Shown here: positions 16,951 to 25,746 of the stretch, one piece after another
How positions within the stretch are numbered: position 1 is the stretch's first letter
Layout: every line of letters starts with the position of its first letter
Assembly (NCBI GenBank): GCA_001898235.1
Contig: MKTN01000050.1
Coordinates: 1 to 52,063 of the forward strand
Length of the DNA stretch: 52,063 nt
Reading direction: 5' to 3'
Origin: Gammaproteobacteria bacterium 39-13
Lineage (GTDB): Bacteria; Pseudomonadota; Gammaproteobacteria; Berkiellales; Berkiellaceae
Made by a program: the position numbers and the translations under genes
Notes under the pieces: generated by a model
What the model saw: the letters and a program-made list of their open reading frames with translations, nothing else
Database searches by the model: none
What the model was told of the DNA's origin: nothing

Positions 16951-18120
16951 CTAATCTCTACGTAACCGCTCTGAAGCAGCTATAGGTGTGGGGTAACAAT
17001 TCACAATCCAATAAGATGAAACAATAAAAGTAATAATAGTGGAAATTTGGATTAATGAATAAGCTGATTGACTAATAAGATTATTTTTTTCTGCAGTATA
17101 TCCAACCAAGAGTGAAAACTCACTGATTTGACCTATTCTAACCCCAACCTCCCAAGCTGCTGCTTTAGATGGCGCAACTTTTCGTAATAAAGGTTTAAAG
17201 ACAACTGGTTTGGCTACCAACATTAAACAACCTAACACGAGTGACCACACCCACACTTCTGAGAGCGTCGTTAAATTAATTTTGGCTCCCAAGGAGAAGA
17301 AAAATAAAATGAGAAAAAAATCTCTTATCGGACGTAAGCTCTCTGCAATAAATCGAGAGATAGGGCTTTGCGCGATAGAAATACCCGCAATAAAGGCTCC
17401 AATTTCAAACGATAATTGTAAATATTCAGCAAGTTGCCCCAACCCTAGACACCATCCAATTGCCACTAAAAACATATATTCATGTATACGATTAAAACGC
17501 TGGATAATTTTAATTAAGAAAAAGCGCTCAACTAAAAAGGCAAATAAGAATAATCCTGGTAATGCCAGCACTACTCGTCCTAATTCCGATAAGTGCATAC
17601 CACCTGCTTTACCTGCACCATGCAACAATAATAGAGTAAAGATAGCAATAATATCTTGTAACAACAGAATACTAATGACAATTTCACCAATACGCTGGTG
17701 ATGCAACACCGTGGTAGGAAGCAATTTCAAGCCAATGATTGTACTCGAGAACATCATTGATGCCCCAATAACCAAAGCATCAATTTGATTAAAGTCTGCC
17801 ACCAGAGCAACACTATATCCAATCACAGCAAACGCGAAAGAGCTTAATAACGTGATTACTGTCGATTGTTTAAGTAACTTTAATAAATTTTGTGGTTGTA
17901 AATTCAATCCTAAAAGGAATAGAAGAAAAATAATACCAATATCGCCGATATCTTTCAGAACAACGGGATCAGAGATAAGCTTCATGCCACCAGGGCCAAT
18001 AATCAACCCAAGGATGATATAGGCAACCAACAAGGATTGGCGCGTAAAAAGCGCTAGCGTAGCCAAAAAAGCAGCACCACAAAAGATTAAGAAGAGGGAA
18101 AAGATAATATCGTTATGCAT
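16951..18120 (-). CDS. Kef-type monovalent cation:proton antiporter, membrane domain only
   Basis: 389 aa with about 12 membrane segments, of the CPA2 family. Recognisable are the early helix IIGPGGMKLI, GDIGIIFLLFLLGLNLQP, the MMFSSTIIGLKLLP helix, the IGEIVISILLLQDIIAI segment and the EIGAFIAGISIAQSP region. Full-length KefB/KefC (about 600 aa) add a cytosolic RCK/TrkA-N nucleotide-binding domain. This protein ends shortly after the last helix, so it is a stand-alone transporter without that sensor. It exchanges K+ or Na+ for H+ at the inner membrane. AGGTAAC before the ATG is a reasonable ribosome binding site. The gene starts 27 bp upstream of nothing on its own strand except the chalcone-isomerase-like gene, which follows it and may be co-transcribed. 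Confidence 0.87.
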   Translation of the reverse strand: MHNDIIFSLFLIFCGAAFLATLALFTRQSLLVAYIILGLIIGPGGMKLISDPVVLKDIGDIGIIFLLFLLGLNLQPQNLLKLLKQSTVITLLSSFAFAVIGYSVALVADFNQIDALVIGASMMFSSTIIGLKLLPTTVLHHQRIGEIVISILLLQDIIAIFTLLLLHGAGKAGGMHLSELGRVVLALPGLFLFAFLVERFFLIKIIQRFNRIHEYMFLVAIGWCLGLGQLAEYLQLSFEIGAFIAGISIAQSPISRFIAESLRPIRDFFLILFFFSLGAKINLTTLSEVWVWSLVLGCLMLVAKPVVFKPLLRKVAPSKAAAWEVGVRIGQISEFSLLVGYTAEKNNLISQSAYSLIQISTIITFIVSSYWIVNCYPTPIAASERLRRD

Positions 18121-18241
18121 TGTTACCTATAATTCTGGTCATTATTCAGCGAATTCAAAAGATGTATTCTCTCATACCCACACATTTTGCGGGAGGGGGA
18201 AATACCAAATAGAATGAAGGAAGCACAAGAGATCGAGCCAC

Positions 18242-18317
18242 TGTCATTGCGAGCGTTAGAAGCAATCCACACAAAAACAGAAAAGAACCGATTGCTTCGC
18301 TAACGCTCACAATGACA
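18242..18317. repeat. REP-like palindrome (TGTCATTGCGAGC family)
   Basis: The left arm starts TGTCATTGCGAGCGTTAG (18242) and the right arm ends CTAACGCTCACAATGACA (18300-18317). A 20-nt spacer separates the arms, which extend to GCAATC/GATTGC. This TGTCATTGCGAGC palindrome type recurs in many bacterial genomes. It lies in the 321-bp gap between the antiporter and the TPR-methyltransferase gene. Confidence 0.7.
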
Positions 18318-18342
18318 CCTTTCTCTTCATCATTGTACCCCA

Positions 18343-18370
18343 TTTAAATTCAAATTAATTTGAATTTAAA
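18343..18370. repeat. Perfect 28-bp AT-rich palindrome
   Basis: 14 nt (18343-18356) are followed at once by their exact reverse complement (18357-18370); there is no loop. It contains TAAATTCAAA and TTTGAATTTA, the arm sequences of the 5'-UTR element at 468 and 10188, here facing outward. It lies 71 bp before the ATG at 18442, so it could be an operator, but it might also be a relic of that repeat. Confidence 0.6.
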
Positions 18371-18441
18371 ACATGAAAAATCCGTTAAATAAAGGTAAAC
18401 TAGAAAATAAATGTTAGCAAACAATCAAATTGTAGAGTCTG

Positions 18442-19983
18442 ATGGAAAAAAGTAACGAAATTTCGCTTGAAAAGAAAATTGAGCAAGCATTAGCTTTACA
18501 ACAAAATAATCAGATTGATGAGGCTGTCACGATCTTCAATGAAATTCTCAGCCAATACCCTCAGCAGCCCGATGCGTTACATGGTTTAGGTATGGCTTAT
18601 GCTCAGCAGCGTAATTTCACTCAGGCCACTCAATATCTTGCTAAAGCAGTCAAAGCGGCCCCGAACATCGCTGAATTTCATAATAACTTAGGAAACGCTT
18701 ATCAAGCGATAGGCAAAATAAACGAAGCCCTAAGCCACTACCATGAAGCATTACGACTCAAAGCGACCTACCCTCAAGCCCATAATAATTTGGGAACATT
18801 ACTCTATCGCTTAGGGAAGTTTGAAGAAGCAGCTAGTCATTTTCAAAAATCGTTGCGAATGAATCCACACTCAGTCGATACCCACTACAATCTTGCCAAT
18901 TGCTACATTCAACTCGATCGCCTTTTAGATAGCGTTGCTCACTACCAAGAAGTCCTGAAAGCAACTCCAAACCATCTAGGAGCACTGCATAATTTAGGGA
19001 TCACATTATGCGCGCTTAAACGCTTCAATGAAGCTCTCCCGCTCTTAACACAAGTATCTGAAAAAGAGCCATCAAATCTCGATGCATTATTTCACTTGGG
19101 TGTTATTTATAGCTCTTTGGCACAAGCTCAAGATGCCATCAATTGCTATGAACGCGTGCTTGCTATTGATCCACACTACGCTAATGCTCATCATAATCTC
19201 GCAACAGTATACTTACATTTAAATGAACGCGAAAAAGCGCTTAAGCATTATCAACAAGCATTTACACTTCAACCTTATAATAAAACTGCTCAACACATGA
19301 TAGATGCTTTATCAGGGAAAACACATCTTGAGGGCGCTCCGCTTGAATATACCCAAGCCCTTTTTGATCAATATGCCTATAGTTATGATAGTCACGTTAA
19401 AGCACATCTTAAATACCATGTTCCACAACTTTTGCGCGATGCTGTTGCCCCCTTTGTCACCACCGTTAAAGAGCCATGGACAGTTTTAGATCTAGGATGT
19501 GGTACTGGACTATGTGCCCCTCTATTTTCTGATGTAGCAGGTAAATTAATTGGAGTGGATGTCTCGCCTAACATGATTGAGGTGGCACGCCAAAGGGGAG
19601 GTTATTATAAACTTTACGTCATGGATGCGCTTAGCTTTTTGAGTCGACATCAAAGTGAATATAATTTAATCATTTCAGCTGATGTTTTTGTTTACTTTGG
19701 TAGCTTAGCAGAGATTTTTCAAGCTTGTCATCGCGCACTGAAATCACAGGGTCTGTTTTGTTTTTCGATTGAGGATCTTACTGCTGAAGAAATCAATGCA
19801 TCCCCGGATTACCCAGACTATCAATTACGCAAAACAGGACGTTATGCTCATGCATCAACATATGTTCACACGTTAAGTGAATCAAGTGGATTCAAAATAG
19901 AGAATAATCAAAGAAACATTATTCGCTATCAGGAAGATGCTCCAGTTGAGGGAAATATTTATGTCTTGCGTAAACTTATGTAG
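18442..19983 (+). CDS. TPR-repeat protein fused to a SAM-dependent methyltransferase
   Basis: 513 aa in two halves. Residues about 10-290 hold seven to eight tetratricopeptide repeats (for example DALHGLGMAYAQQRNF, EFHNNLGNAYQAIGKI, QAHNNLGTLLYRLGKF), a protein-binding scaffold. Residues about 330-510 form a class I methyltransferase: motif I VLDLGCGTGLCAPLF, GVDVSPNMIEVARQRG (motif II), LIISADVFVYFGSLAEI and a GLFCFSIEDL strand. The substrate is unknown; TPR repeats probably recruit a protein or glycan target. This fusion type is found in aquatic Proteobacteria. There is no signal peptide. AGAG upstream of the ATG is a modest ribosome binding site. Confidence 0.9.
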   Translation: MEKSNEISLEKKIEQALALQQNNQIDEAVTIFNEILSQYPQQPDALHGLGMAYAQQRNFTQATQYLAKAVKAAPNIAEFHNNLGNAYQAIGKINEALSHYHEALRLKATYPQAHNNLGTLLYRLGKFEEAASHFQKSLRMNPHSVDTHYNLANCYIQLDRLLDSVAHYQEVLKATPNHLGALHNLGITLCALKRFNEALPLLTQVSEKEPSNLDALFHLGVIYSSLAQAQDAINCYERVLAIDPHYANAHHNLATVYLHLNEREKALKHYQQAFTLQPYNKTAQHMIDALSGKTHLEGAPLEYTQALFDQYAYSYDSHVKAHLKYHVPQLLRDAVAPFVTTVKEPWTVLDLGCGTGLCAPLFSDVAGKLIGVDVSPNMIEVARQRGGYYKLYVMDALSFLSRHQSEYNLIISADVFVYFGSLAEIFQACHRALKSQGLFCFSIEDLTAEEINASPDYPDYQLRKTGRYAHASTYVHTLSESSGFKIENNQRNIIRYQEDAPVEGNIYVLRKLM

Positions 19984-20087
19984 TTGCACTAATCTTCGCA
20001 TATAAATTTTCAGCATTGATGACAACTATATCCCTGATATCGTCTCGGAAGCTTGCCGTCCTACTGAAAAATCTGCTATGACTATAT

Positions 20088-20122
20088 ATAGTCTTCGCAC
20101 CTCACTCCTGTGCTGTAACTAT
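20088..20122. repeat. Miniature ATAGTC-family element next to another copy's end
   Basis: ATAGTCTTCGCAC (20088-20100) and GTGCTGTAACTAT (20110-20122) form a 35-bp element. The sequence just before it, AATCTGCTATGACTAT (20070-20085), looks like the right end of a second copy, so two elements abut here. They fill most of the 173-bp gap before lemA. Confidence 0.5.
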
Positions 20123-20156
20123 ACAATATGTGAATATATAGAAAGGAAGGCTTCTC

Positions 20157-20744
20157 ATGCATATCTCACCACAGCTAATAAACTACGCCCTCATTGGTGG
20201 CGGGATCCTCATTTTGGTCTACTTTATCGTGGTATACAATAATCTTATTTCACTTAAAAATAATGTTAAAAAAGCATGGGCTAATATTGATGTTCTCTTA
20301 AAACAACGCCACGACGAGCTTCCTAAACTTATCGAAACCTGCAAACAATATATGCAATATGAAAGAGAAACGTTAGAAAAAATCACTCAAGCTCGTCAAG
20401 CGGCAATGGAAGCCAGAGCGAAAGGGGATGTGATAGCGATGGGGCAAGCTGAATCTGTTTTACGAGGTTCATTGGGTAATTTATTTGCCTTAGCGGAAAA
20501 TTACCCTCAGCTCAAAACAAATGAAACTTTCGCTCATTTACAAACTCGCATATCCGGGTTAGAAAATACGATTGCTGATAGACGAGAACTTTACAATGAG
20601 AGCGTTACTTTAAACAACATACGCATAGAACAATTTCCTGATGTCTTAGTCGCAAAAATATTTGCTTTTAAACATTTTGAACCTCTAGAATTTTCAGCAT
20701 CTGAATTAACTGATGTTGATATGAATGCACATTTTAAAAAATAA
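20157..20744 (+). CDS. lemA: LemA-family membrane protein
   Basis: 195 aa. A single N-terminal membrane helix (about 8-28; YALIGGGILILVYFIVVYNN) is followed by the conserved LemA start of the helical bundle (LISLKNNVKKAWANIDVLLKQRHDELPKLI). ENTIADRRELYNESVTLNNI and FPDVLVAK are also family landmarks. LemA proteins are inner-membrane four-helix bundles of uncertain role, often linked to envelope stress proteases. AAGGAAGG before the ATG is a strong ribosome binding site. The next gene, 18 bp on, is a GIDE-type protein, and this pairing recurs in bacteria, which suggests a shared complex. Confidence 0.95.
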   Translation: MHISPQLINYALIGGGILILVYFIVVYNNLISLKNNVKKAWANIDVLLKQRHDELPKLIETCKQYMQYERETLEKITQARQAAMEARAKGDVIAMGQAESVLRGSLGNLFALAENYPQLKTNETFAHLQTRISGLENTIADRRELYNESVTLNNIRIEQFPDVLVAKIFAFKHFEPLEFSASELTDVDMNAHFKK

Positions 20745-20762
20745 TGCTGGGTAACTTCAAAA

Positions 20763-21530
20763 ATGGCATTACCAGTCAATTTCCATCAATTTTATTTAAA
20801 TGGAAACGCAATAAAAACTATCCCTATCGAAGTTTTTCTTCTCATTGTAAGCATTTTCACATTATTTATGGCTTTATCATTTTACAGGTGGTATAAAAAT
20901 TTTGTTCAAGCCAGAATTATGCTAGATACTCCCACCGCTAAAATCCGATCTGCAGCTCAAGGCTACGTAGAGCTCAGTGGCATCCAAAAATGTCTTCCGC
21001 AAAAACCAACTATCGCATTTCTTTCAAAAACGCGCTGTACTTGGTACCGTTATACTATTGAACATGCTACAAAAGATCGCTGGTTCCTTATTGAAAATGG
21101 AGCAAGTAATGAGGCTTTTATTTTAGAAGACGAAACTGGCGTTTGCATTATCGATCCCAAAGGGGCACAAATTACTACAACGAATGTAGATACTTGGCAA
21201 GGGTTTAGTCGTTATCCTGAAGGAAAACCTAAAAATTGGTTTATGCGATTATTAGGAACATTAGGTCGGTATCGGTATCGTGAGTGGCGCATGGAAGAAG
21301 GTATGGCTCTCTATGCTATTGGGAATTTCCATACCATTCAAACTGAAGATAACACATCCGTTAATATTCTCTCAGGCGAGAGGTTAAGTAAGCGTTCCCC
21401 CTTTGTTATTTCAGGAAAAAGTCAACAAAAAATCATCCGATCATTTAAATGGAATGCCTTTTTTTGGTTGATAGGCTATATTACGTTATTTGTGATTATT
21501 TGCTGGTTGGTTGTGGCAAGATTTGGTTAA
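20763..21530 (+). CDS. GIDE-domain membrane protein (annotated in databases as 'E3 ubiquitin ligase' family)
   Basis: 255 aa. Membrane helices lie near residues 22-42 and 232-252, with a soluble domain between them. That domain has the GIDE (MULAN/MAPL middle domain) pattern: AKIRSAAQGYVELSGIQ, then KTRCTWYRYTIEH, FILEDETGVCIIDPKGAQI, and EWRMEEGMALYAIGNF. The eukaryotic proteins add a RING finger; there is none here, so ubiquitin ligase activity should not be assumed. It follows lemA by 18 bp and is probably co-transcribed. The likely role is a periplasm- or cytosol-facing partner of LemA in envelope maintenance, which is inference from linkage. Confidence 0.82.
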   Translation: MALPVNFHQFYLNGNAIKTIPIEVFLLIVSIFTLFMALSFYRWYKNFVQARIMLDTPTAKIRSAAQGYVELSGIQKCLPQKPTIAFLSKTRCTWYRYTIEHATKDRWFLIENGASNEAFILEDETGVCIIDPKGAQITTTNVDTWQGFSRYPEGKPKNWFMRLLGTLGRYRYREWRMEEGMALYAIGNFHTIQTEDNTSVNILSGERLSKRSPFVISGKSQQKIIRSFKWNAFFWLIGYITLFVIICWLVVARFG

Positions 21531-21663
21531 AACTCATCAATTATGATTTATTCATCGCTTGAAGTTCACGTAACATTTTCTAAATGGTATGGCTGAAAAT
21601 TGATGATAGGTTGATTGAAATGTGTCTTAGGTTTTAGTCTTCATCCCAAGACTTTTGCATAAC

Positions 21664-22035
21664 TCAAGGTATGACAAAAAAAGATTCAAAAGAAAAACTC
21701 GGTCCCATTGATATAAGAAGTTCAATCTCTTTAAGCTTTTTATAAAAAAAAGAATTTTCTGGGAACTTTTGTTTTTCGCGTTCTAATACACTCATGAACA
21801 AAGAATAATTACTTTTAGGATCTTGCAGAAATTTTTCTAAATGCGTTGTCACCTGCACCCAACTTCTGCAGCATTTTTGAAAATATGATTTACCAATCGC
21901 CAAAAAAAGCCTACTATGGCCAAAATTATAAAGATAGTGATGCACTTGTGATAATATTCTCTGCAATTCCTTATCACAGTTCGCTATCTTATCTAGCCGA
22001 AAACTCAAGCCATAAGTCGCACCCTGTGTTGTCAT
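21664..22035 (-). CDS. Hypothetical protein, helical and charged
   Basis: 123 aa from the ATG at 22035; a GTG at 22050 in the same frame is an alternative. The product has no signal peptide or membrane segment and appears mostly helical (KIANCDKELQRILSQVHHYL, KFLQDPKSNYSLFMSVLERE), with a Cys pair in FQKCCRSW. No family is recognised. An overlapping plus-strand frame (21846-22130) looks less protein-like. The ribosome binding site (GGTAAG) is only fair. The gene stands alone between lemA/GIDE and a methyltransferase, so it could be strain-specific or a remnant. Confidence 0.45.
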   Translation of the reverse strand: MTTQGATYGLSFRLDKIANCDKELQRILSQVHHYLYNFGHSRLFLAIGKSYFQKCCRSWVQVTTHLEKFLQDPKSNYSLFMSVLEREKQKFPENSFFYKKLKEIELLISMGPSFSFESFFVIP

Positions 22036-22517
22036 ATTTAACTTACCCACAAGCCCTTATGGTTATATTAATAAAGACTAAACTCTTTAAATCCGTGTAC
22101 TCACAACTCAAGAAGCGCACAGTCTTATGAAAGTTACATTACTTTCAATCTATTATTCTAACACTAATTTTTAAAGATGGTAATGCTAATTTTTTAAATG
22201 TTATGATGGGCACTTTACTCGACCCAAAAAACTTCTGCATATTCAATAAGTTCTTTGTTTCTGCAAAATTTTTAAGGGAAGATTTTGTTAAAGACTTACA
22301 TAGAAGGAATTACACTCACGTAGTCGATTTTAGGCTAGATGCCAAGCCTTTGAACAACAACGATGTATGCAAAATACATAAGCCGCGAGATGAGTAAAAG
22401 GTAACAATTCACCTGACCAAGGTACAAATGTGACCTGACTAATAAGATCTCGCCGAAGCTTTGCCAAAGCTCCTAAAATTCGAATGCGAAAGAGTATACA
22501 CTTATAAGGCAAGGAAG
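22036..22517. other. 482-bp stretch without a convincing gene
   Basis: A 64-codon plus-strand frame (22203-22397, MMGTLLDPKNF...) lacks a ribosome binding site and any recognisable family. Near 22450 there is a CGCCGAAGCTTTGCCAAAGC motif related to the REP-like units at 13083 and 16084. The stretch looks like decayed or spacer DNA and must also hold the promoters of the genes on either side. Confidence 0.4.
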
Positions 22518-24122
22518 ATGACTACTTTAGCATCACGAAAAACAGAAGATATCTTACAAGCAGAATACAATGCCGTTCCTTATCACAGCTTTTCTTTTAG
22601 CCACACACATCCGGCACACCTATTCACTTTAGCAAAATTATTTGCTCTCACCCCTACTCCGATTGAAAAAGCAAGAGTCCTTGAATTAGGCTGCGCGAGT
22701 GGAGGTAATTTGATCCCTATGGCATTTAGGTTTCCTCATGCCAGCTTTCTCGGTATCGATTTAGCCGAAAAACAAATCGATGAAGGCGTAAAACAAATCA
22801 CCGATTTAAAACTCAACAATATTGAATTACGTCACCAATCAATTGTTAATTTCACAGAGAAAGAAGGAAAATTTGATTATATTATTTGCCATGGGGTTTA
22901 CTCGTGGGTAGATGATCATGTGAAAGAAAAAATTCTGCAGATCTGTCGAGAGAATTTGACATCTAATGGTGTAGCTTATGTTAGCTATAACACCCTACCT
23001 GGATGGAATATGATAAACAGTATCCGAGAGCTCATGGCTTGGCATACCAAAAATATTCAAGATCCTCCAACTAAAGCATTGCAAGCACGCTCTGTTTTAA
23101 AATTCATTAGCGATGGCTTGCATGATGATAAATCTCCTTACGCCGAAGTGCTTCGAAGTGAGATCAATTTATTATCAAAACAATCAGACAACTATCTTTT
23201 GCATGATCATCTTTCTTCTTTTAATCAGCCTATTTATTTTTATCAATTTATCGAACGAGCAAATGCTCAAAATCTATCCTATCTTTCTGATGCATTTTTA
23301 CCCACAATGTTTACAGGAAATTTACCGGCTAATCTTTCTAACGAGTTAAATAAAATTAACAATATTATCATTATTGGCCAATATATGGATTTTGTGCGCA
23401 ATCAGCGATTTCGTTGCACTTTACTTTGTCACCAAGACAATCAAGTGAATCGTTCCCTTAGGACAAAGGATATTGAAAATTTTTATCTTCAAATGATGGG
23501 AAAGCCGCAAGATCCAAATTTTTCAGCAGCACAAATTCAAGAGGGAAAAGAAATTCATTTTACTTATAGTAATATTACCTTGACTGTTCGTAATGCTATT
23601 TCACAGCTAGCAATGCTAATCTTGTGCGAAGAGCAAGCGAAACCCATTCACTATAATGCGCTCTGCGAAAAAATAGCCTCGAGAGGTACCTTAAAGGATA
23701 TCGCTGCTATTAAAAATCTTTTAAATGATGATCTCAATTTGATGCGAATGGCCTTTGCCGGTCTGATTAATATCAAAAGCTACTGCGAAAACTATCTTAT
23801 GCAAGTTCCTGAAAAGCCTTATGTTTGTCCACTTATACGCTATCAGGGACAAAGACAAAATCACGTCACCAACCAACGTCATGAACCTATCGCTTTGGAG
23901 CCGTTAGTAAAAGTGCTATTACCCTACCTCGATGGCACGAATACGATTGAGAGTTTAATTAATATCACTAAAAAGCATGTTGCTGAAGGGCTATTGCTCG
24001 TTCTCGATGAAAATAAGCAGCAAATTAAAGATAAAGAAGAATCAGATAAACGTATCGCTTTATTTTGTCGTCAGGCTTTGGAAAACATGGCAAAACAGGC
24101 ATTGTTGTCGGAACCAACTTAA
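22518..24122 (+). CDS. SAM-dependent methyltransferase with methyltransferase-regulatory domain
   Basis: 534 aa from the ATG at 22518, which has AAGGAAG just upstream; an in-frame TTG at 22461 is less likely. The N-terminus YNAVPYHSFSFSHTHPAHL followed by motif I VLELGCASGGNLIPMA and FLGIDLAEKQIDEG marks the family with an N-terminal class I methyltransferase. A middle regulatory domain of about 90 residues (PF10119 type; DHLSSFNQPIYFYQFIERA) follows, then a C-terminal winged-helix-like part. Members are common in Legionellales and other Proteobacteria; no substrate is established. The strong terminator at 24141 ends its transcript. Confidence 0.88.
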   Translation: MTTLASRKTEDILQAEYNAVPYHSFSFSHTHPAHLFTLAKLFALTPTPIEKARVLELGCASGGNLIPMAFRFPHASFLGIDLAEKQIDEGVKQITDLKLNNIELRHQSIVNFTEKEGKFDYIICHGVYSWVDDHVKEKILQICRENLTSNGVAYVSYNTLPGWNMINSIRELMAWHTKNIQDPPTKALQARSVLKFISDGLHDDKSPYAEVLRSEINLLSKQSDNYLLHDHLSSFNQPIYFYQFIERANAQNLSYLSDAFLPTMFTGNLPANLSNELNKINNIIIIGQYMDFVRNQRFRCTLLCHQDNQVNRSLRTKDIENFYLQMMGKPQDPNFSAAQIQEGKEIHFTYSNITLTVRNAISQLAMLILCEEQAKPIHYNALCEKIASRGTLKDIAAIKNLLNDDLNLMRMAFAGLINIKSYCENYLMQVPEKPYVCPLIRYQGQRQNHVTNQRHEPIALEPLVKVLLPYLDGTNTIESLINITKKHVAEGLLLVLDENKQQIKDKEESDKRIALFCRQALENMAKQALLSEPT

Positions 24123-24140
24123 TTGTTTATTTATCTTTTC

Positions 24141-24186
24141 TTCATTATGTGCCGAGACCAAGCTTCGGCACATAATGAATTTTTTG
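24141..24186 (+). terminator. Rho-independent terminator of the methyltransferase gene
   Basis: 15-bp stem TTCATTATGTGCCGA (24141-24155) / TCGGCACATAATGAA (24165-24179), 9-nt loop, followed by six T. It begins 19 bp after the stop codon. Confidence 0.9.
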
Positions 24187-24486
24187 CTGAATAATATTAT
24201 GGTTTCTGACATCAAAAAACATTTACACTTAAGAAAAATATCGATGAGATCAAAATACTGAGCGGCAAGGAAGTGCTGAAAATGAACACGGAAATTAGTG
24301 ACAACAAAATGCATTTTAGAAATTAAAAGAAAGAAATTTTTGCAATTTTGTACGCAACGATGGAAAGCTCAGTATTATTCACATCAGTGTATTTTTGTCA
24401 AGAATTTAAAGAAATGATATCTATAGAGATGTTTTTAACACTACAAAAAGAGAAACGAGGATAAAATTAATTTTGAACTTCACCGT
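24187..24486. other. 300-bp gap, no gene supported
   Basis: AT-rich spacer between the methyltransferase terminator and the convergent phosphatase gene. A plus-strand reading frame around 24235-24325 (…IDEIKILSGKEVLKMN…) looks protein-like but has no start codon or ribosome binding site, so it may be a gene remnant. Confidence 0.5.
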
Positions 24487-25443
24487 TTAATGTTTTTTAC
24501 TCCACTCACTCCATGATTTCTCAGGATAACCACGTCTATCTTTAACATATTTATAAAATTTGGTAATGAAGTCTTTGCGTTCGATAGCTGCTTCCTTTTT
24601 CCAATTATCATCGCCTTCTTCGGATATATCAAAAAGATTACTACCCCCTAGCAATGCCTGACGAGCAACAATATCTTCTAAAGAAACTTTGTGACCATTT
24701 CGCATAATATCATACATCACCATAAAGGTAGTCGAACGTCCTTTTCCTCCACGGCAATGAAAATATAACCATGATTCTGGAGGTAAAGTCTTAACAAAAT
24801 CAATAAAATGGTCAACTGTAATATCTTCTGGACGATGGTGATCAAGTACGCCTAAGCGAAGATAACCTAAATTAAGCTTGTTTGCTAATGTCACTTCAGG
24901 GAATGCATTTTCGATATTAAAATGCACTGGTGTTGTTTTTTCAATCACGCCTTCTTTTTTTTCTTCAATTTTATTTACATTAATTACCTTTAACCGCTTC
25001 AAATCAGAAAACAGCATTGCTTCTTGTCTTAAAATATTATCATCACTTTCGTTAACATTGCCACGGTTTTGAGCACTGTACCAACTAATTGGCATGTCAT
25101 TCACAAAACCATGGGATTCTTTTCGCAAATCAACTATCCAAACTGGTCCTTCCAGAGACTTCAACGCATTTTGTAAGGTTTGCGTTGAAAATTGAGCACT
25201 TGCTGCTGCCTTTAAATCCTCCAAACCTTCTTTACTTGTTGCATTTTCTTTATCAGAAAAATTGGAGCTGCTTGTACGAAATGCCTTTGGCAAGATAAGC
25301 CCAGGCTCTTCATCCAGCACCAATAAAGGGATACTGCTTTCAATTTTTTCCATGGTCTGCGCATTTAATAATTGATTGCAGAGCATAATAATGAATGCAA
25401 TAAGGATAACGGTAAATTTTAACAGGGTGGTTGACTTTAACAT
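24487..25443 (-). CDS. Exported protein-tyrosine-phosphatase-like (phytase-type) phosphatase
   Basis: 318 aa with an N-terminal hydrophobic signal (LLKFTVILIAFIIMLCNQLL). The catalytic P-loop HCRGGKGRS gives the C-x5-R signature with C230 and R236. The block LGVLDHHRPEDITVDHFIDF, with D201 as likely general acid, is the D-x-x-x-P pattern of PTP-like inositol polyphosphatases (cysteine phytases). That family removes phosphates from inositol phosphates and sometimes phosphoinositides. The Legionella relative LppA is a translocated phytase. A role in releasing phytate phosphate or acting on host lipids is plausible. The Sec-type signal points to the periplasm or secretion. It is divergent from the suf operon. 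Confidence 0.85.
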   Translation of the reverse strand: MLKSTTLLKFTVILIAFIIMLCNQLLNAQTMEKIESSIPLLVLDEEPGLILPKAFRTSSSNFSDKENATSKEGLEDLKAAASAQFSTQTLQNALKSLEGPVWIVDLRKESHGFVNDMPISWYSAQNRGNVNESDDNILRQEAMLFSDLKRLKVINVNKIEEKKEGVIEKTTPVHFNIENAFPEVTLANKLNLGYLRLGVLDHHRPEDITVDHFIDFVKTLPPESWLYFHCRGGKGRSTTFMVMYDIMRNGHKVSLEDIVARQALLGGSNLFDISEEGDDNWKKEAAIERKDFITKFYKYVKDRRGYPEKSWSEWSKKH

Positions 25444-25746
25444 GACCTATATCCAACTTGTCTTATGCTCTGCTTAAGTTCTATGAATTTATTAAGTATA
25501 TACACTTTTTGGCTGTTTATTATGTCTATAAGTTTCGCAAAAAGCGCTTCGGCTCCCCTCGTCATTATTCTCTTCGTGACTGGTGAAGATTGGGGTGTTG
25601 GCTGTATGTTTTTGCGAGTCATCTACTTTTATATACACTCACCATCTCACGAAAAGTCATTTGTTGTGGCTATTTATTTGGTAAAGTATAAGAGTGAGTT
25701 GAGAAAATAATGTGAGTATATATACAAGCATGTATAGGCACAATAA
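25444..25746. other. 303-bp divergent intergenic region before sufB
   Basis: No gene is supported. TTTATATACACTC (about 25630) resembles the core of the ATAGTC repeats at 47879 and 48825, so a degraded copy may be present. It must contain the suf promoter; no IscR or Fur box could be assigned with confidence. Confidence 0.4.

Noticed and set aside
20763-21530. Literal reading as an E3 ubiquitin ligase
   Set aside because: No RING or other ligase motif is present; only the GIDE-type middle domain is seen.
21846-22130. Plus-strand frame with SAIPYHS, resembling NAVPYHS of the methyltransferase at 22518
   Set aside because: The similarity covers about seven residues, there is no ribosome binding site and the opposite-strand frame is more protein-like; probably chance.
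22461-22517. TTG-initiated N-terminal extension of the methyltransferase
   Set aside because: The extension overlaps a REP-like motif and the ATG at 22518 has a proper ribosome binding site.
24235-24325. Protein-like plus-strand frame (IDEIKILSGKEVLKMN)
   Set aside because: It has no start codon or ribosome binding site and fewer than 40 codons; at most a gene remnant.
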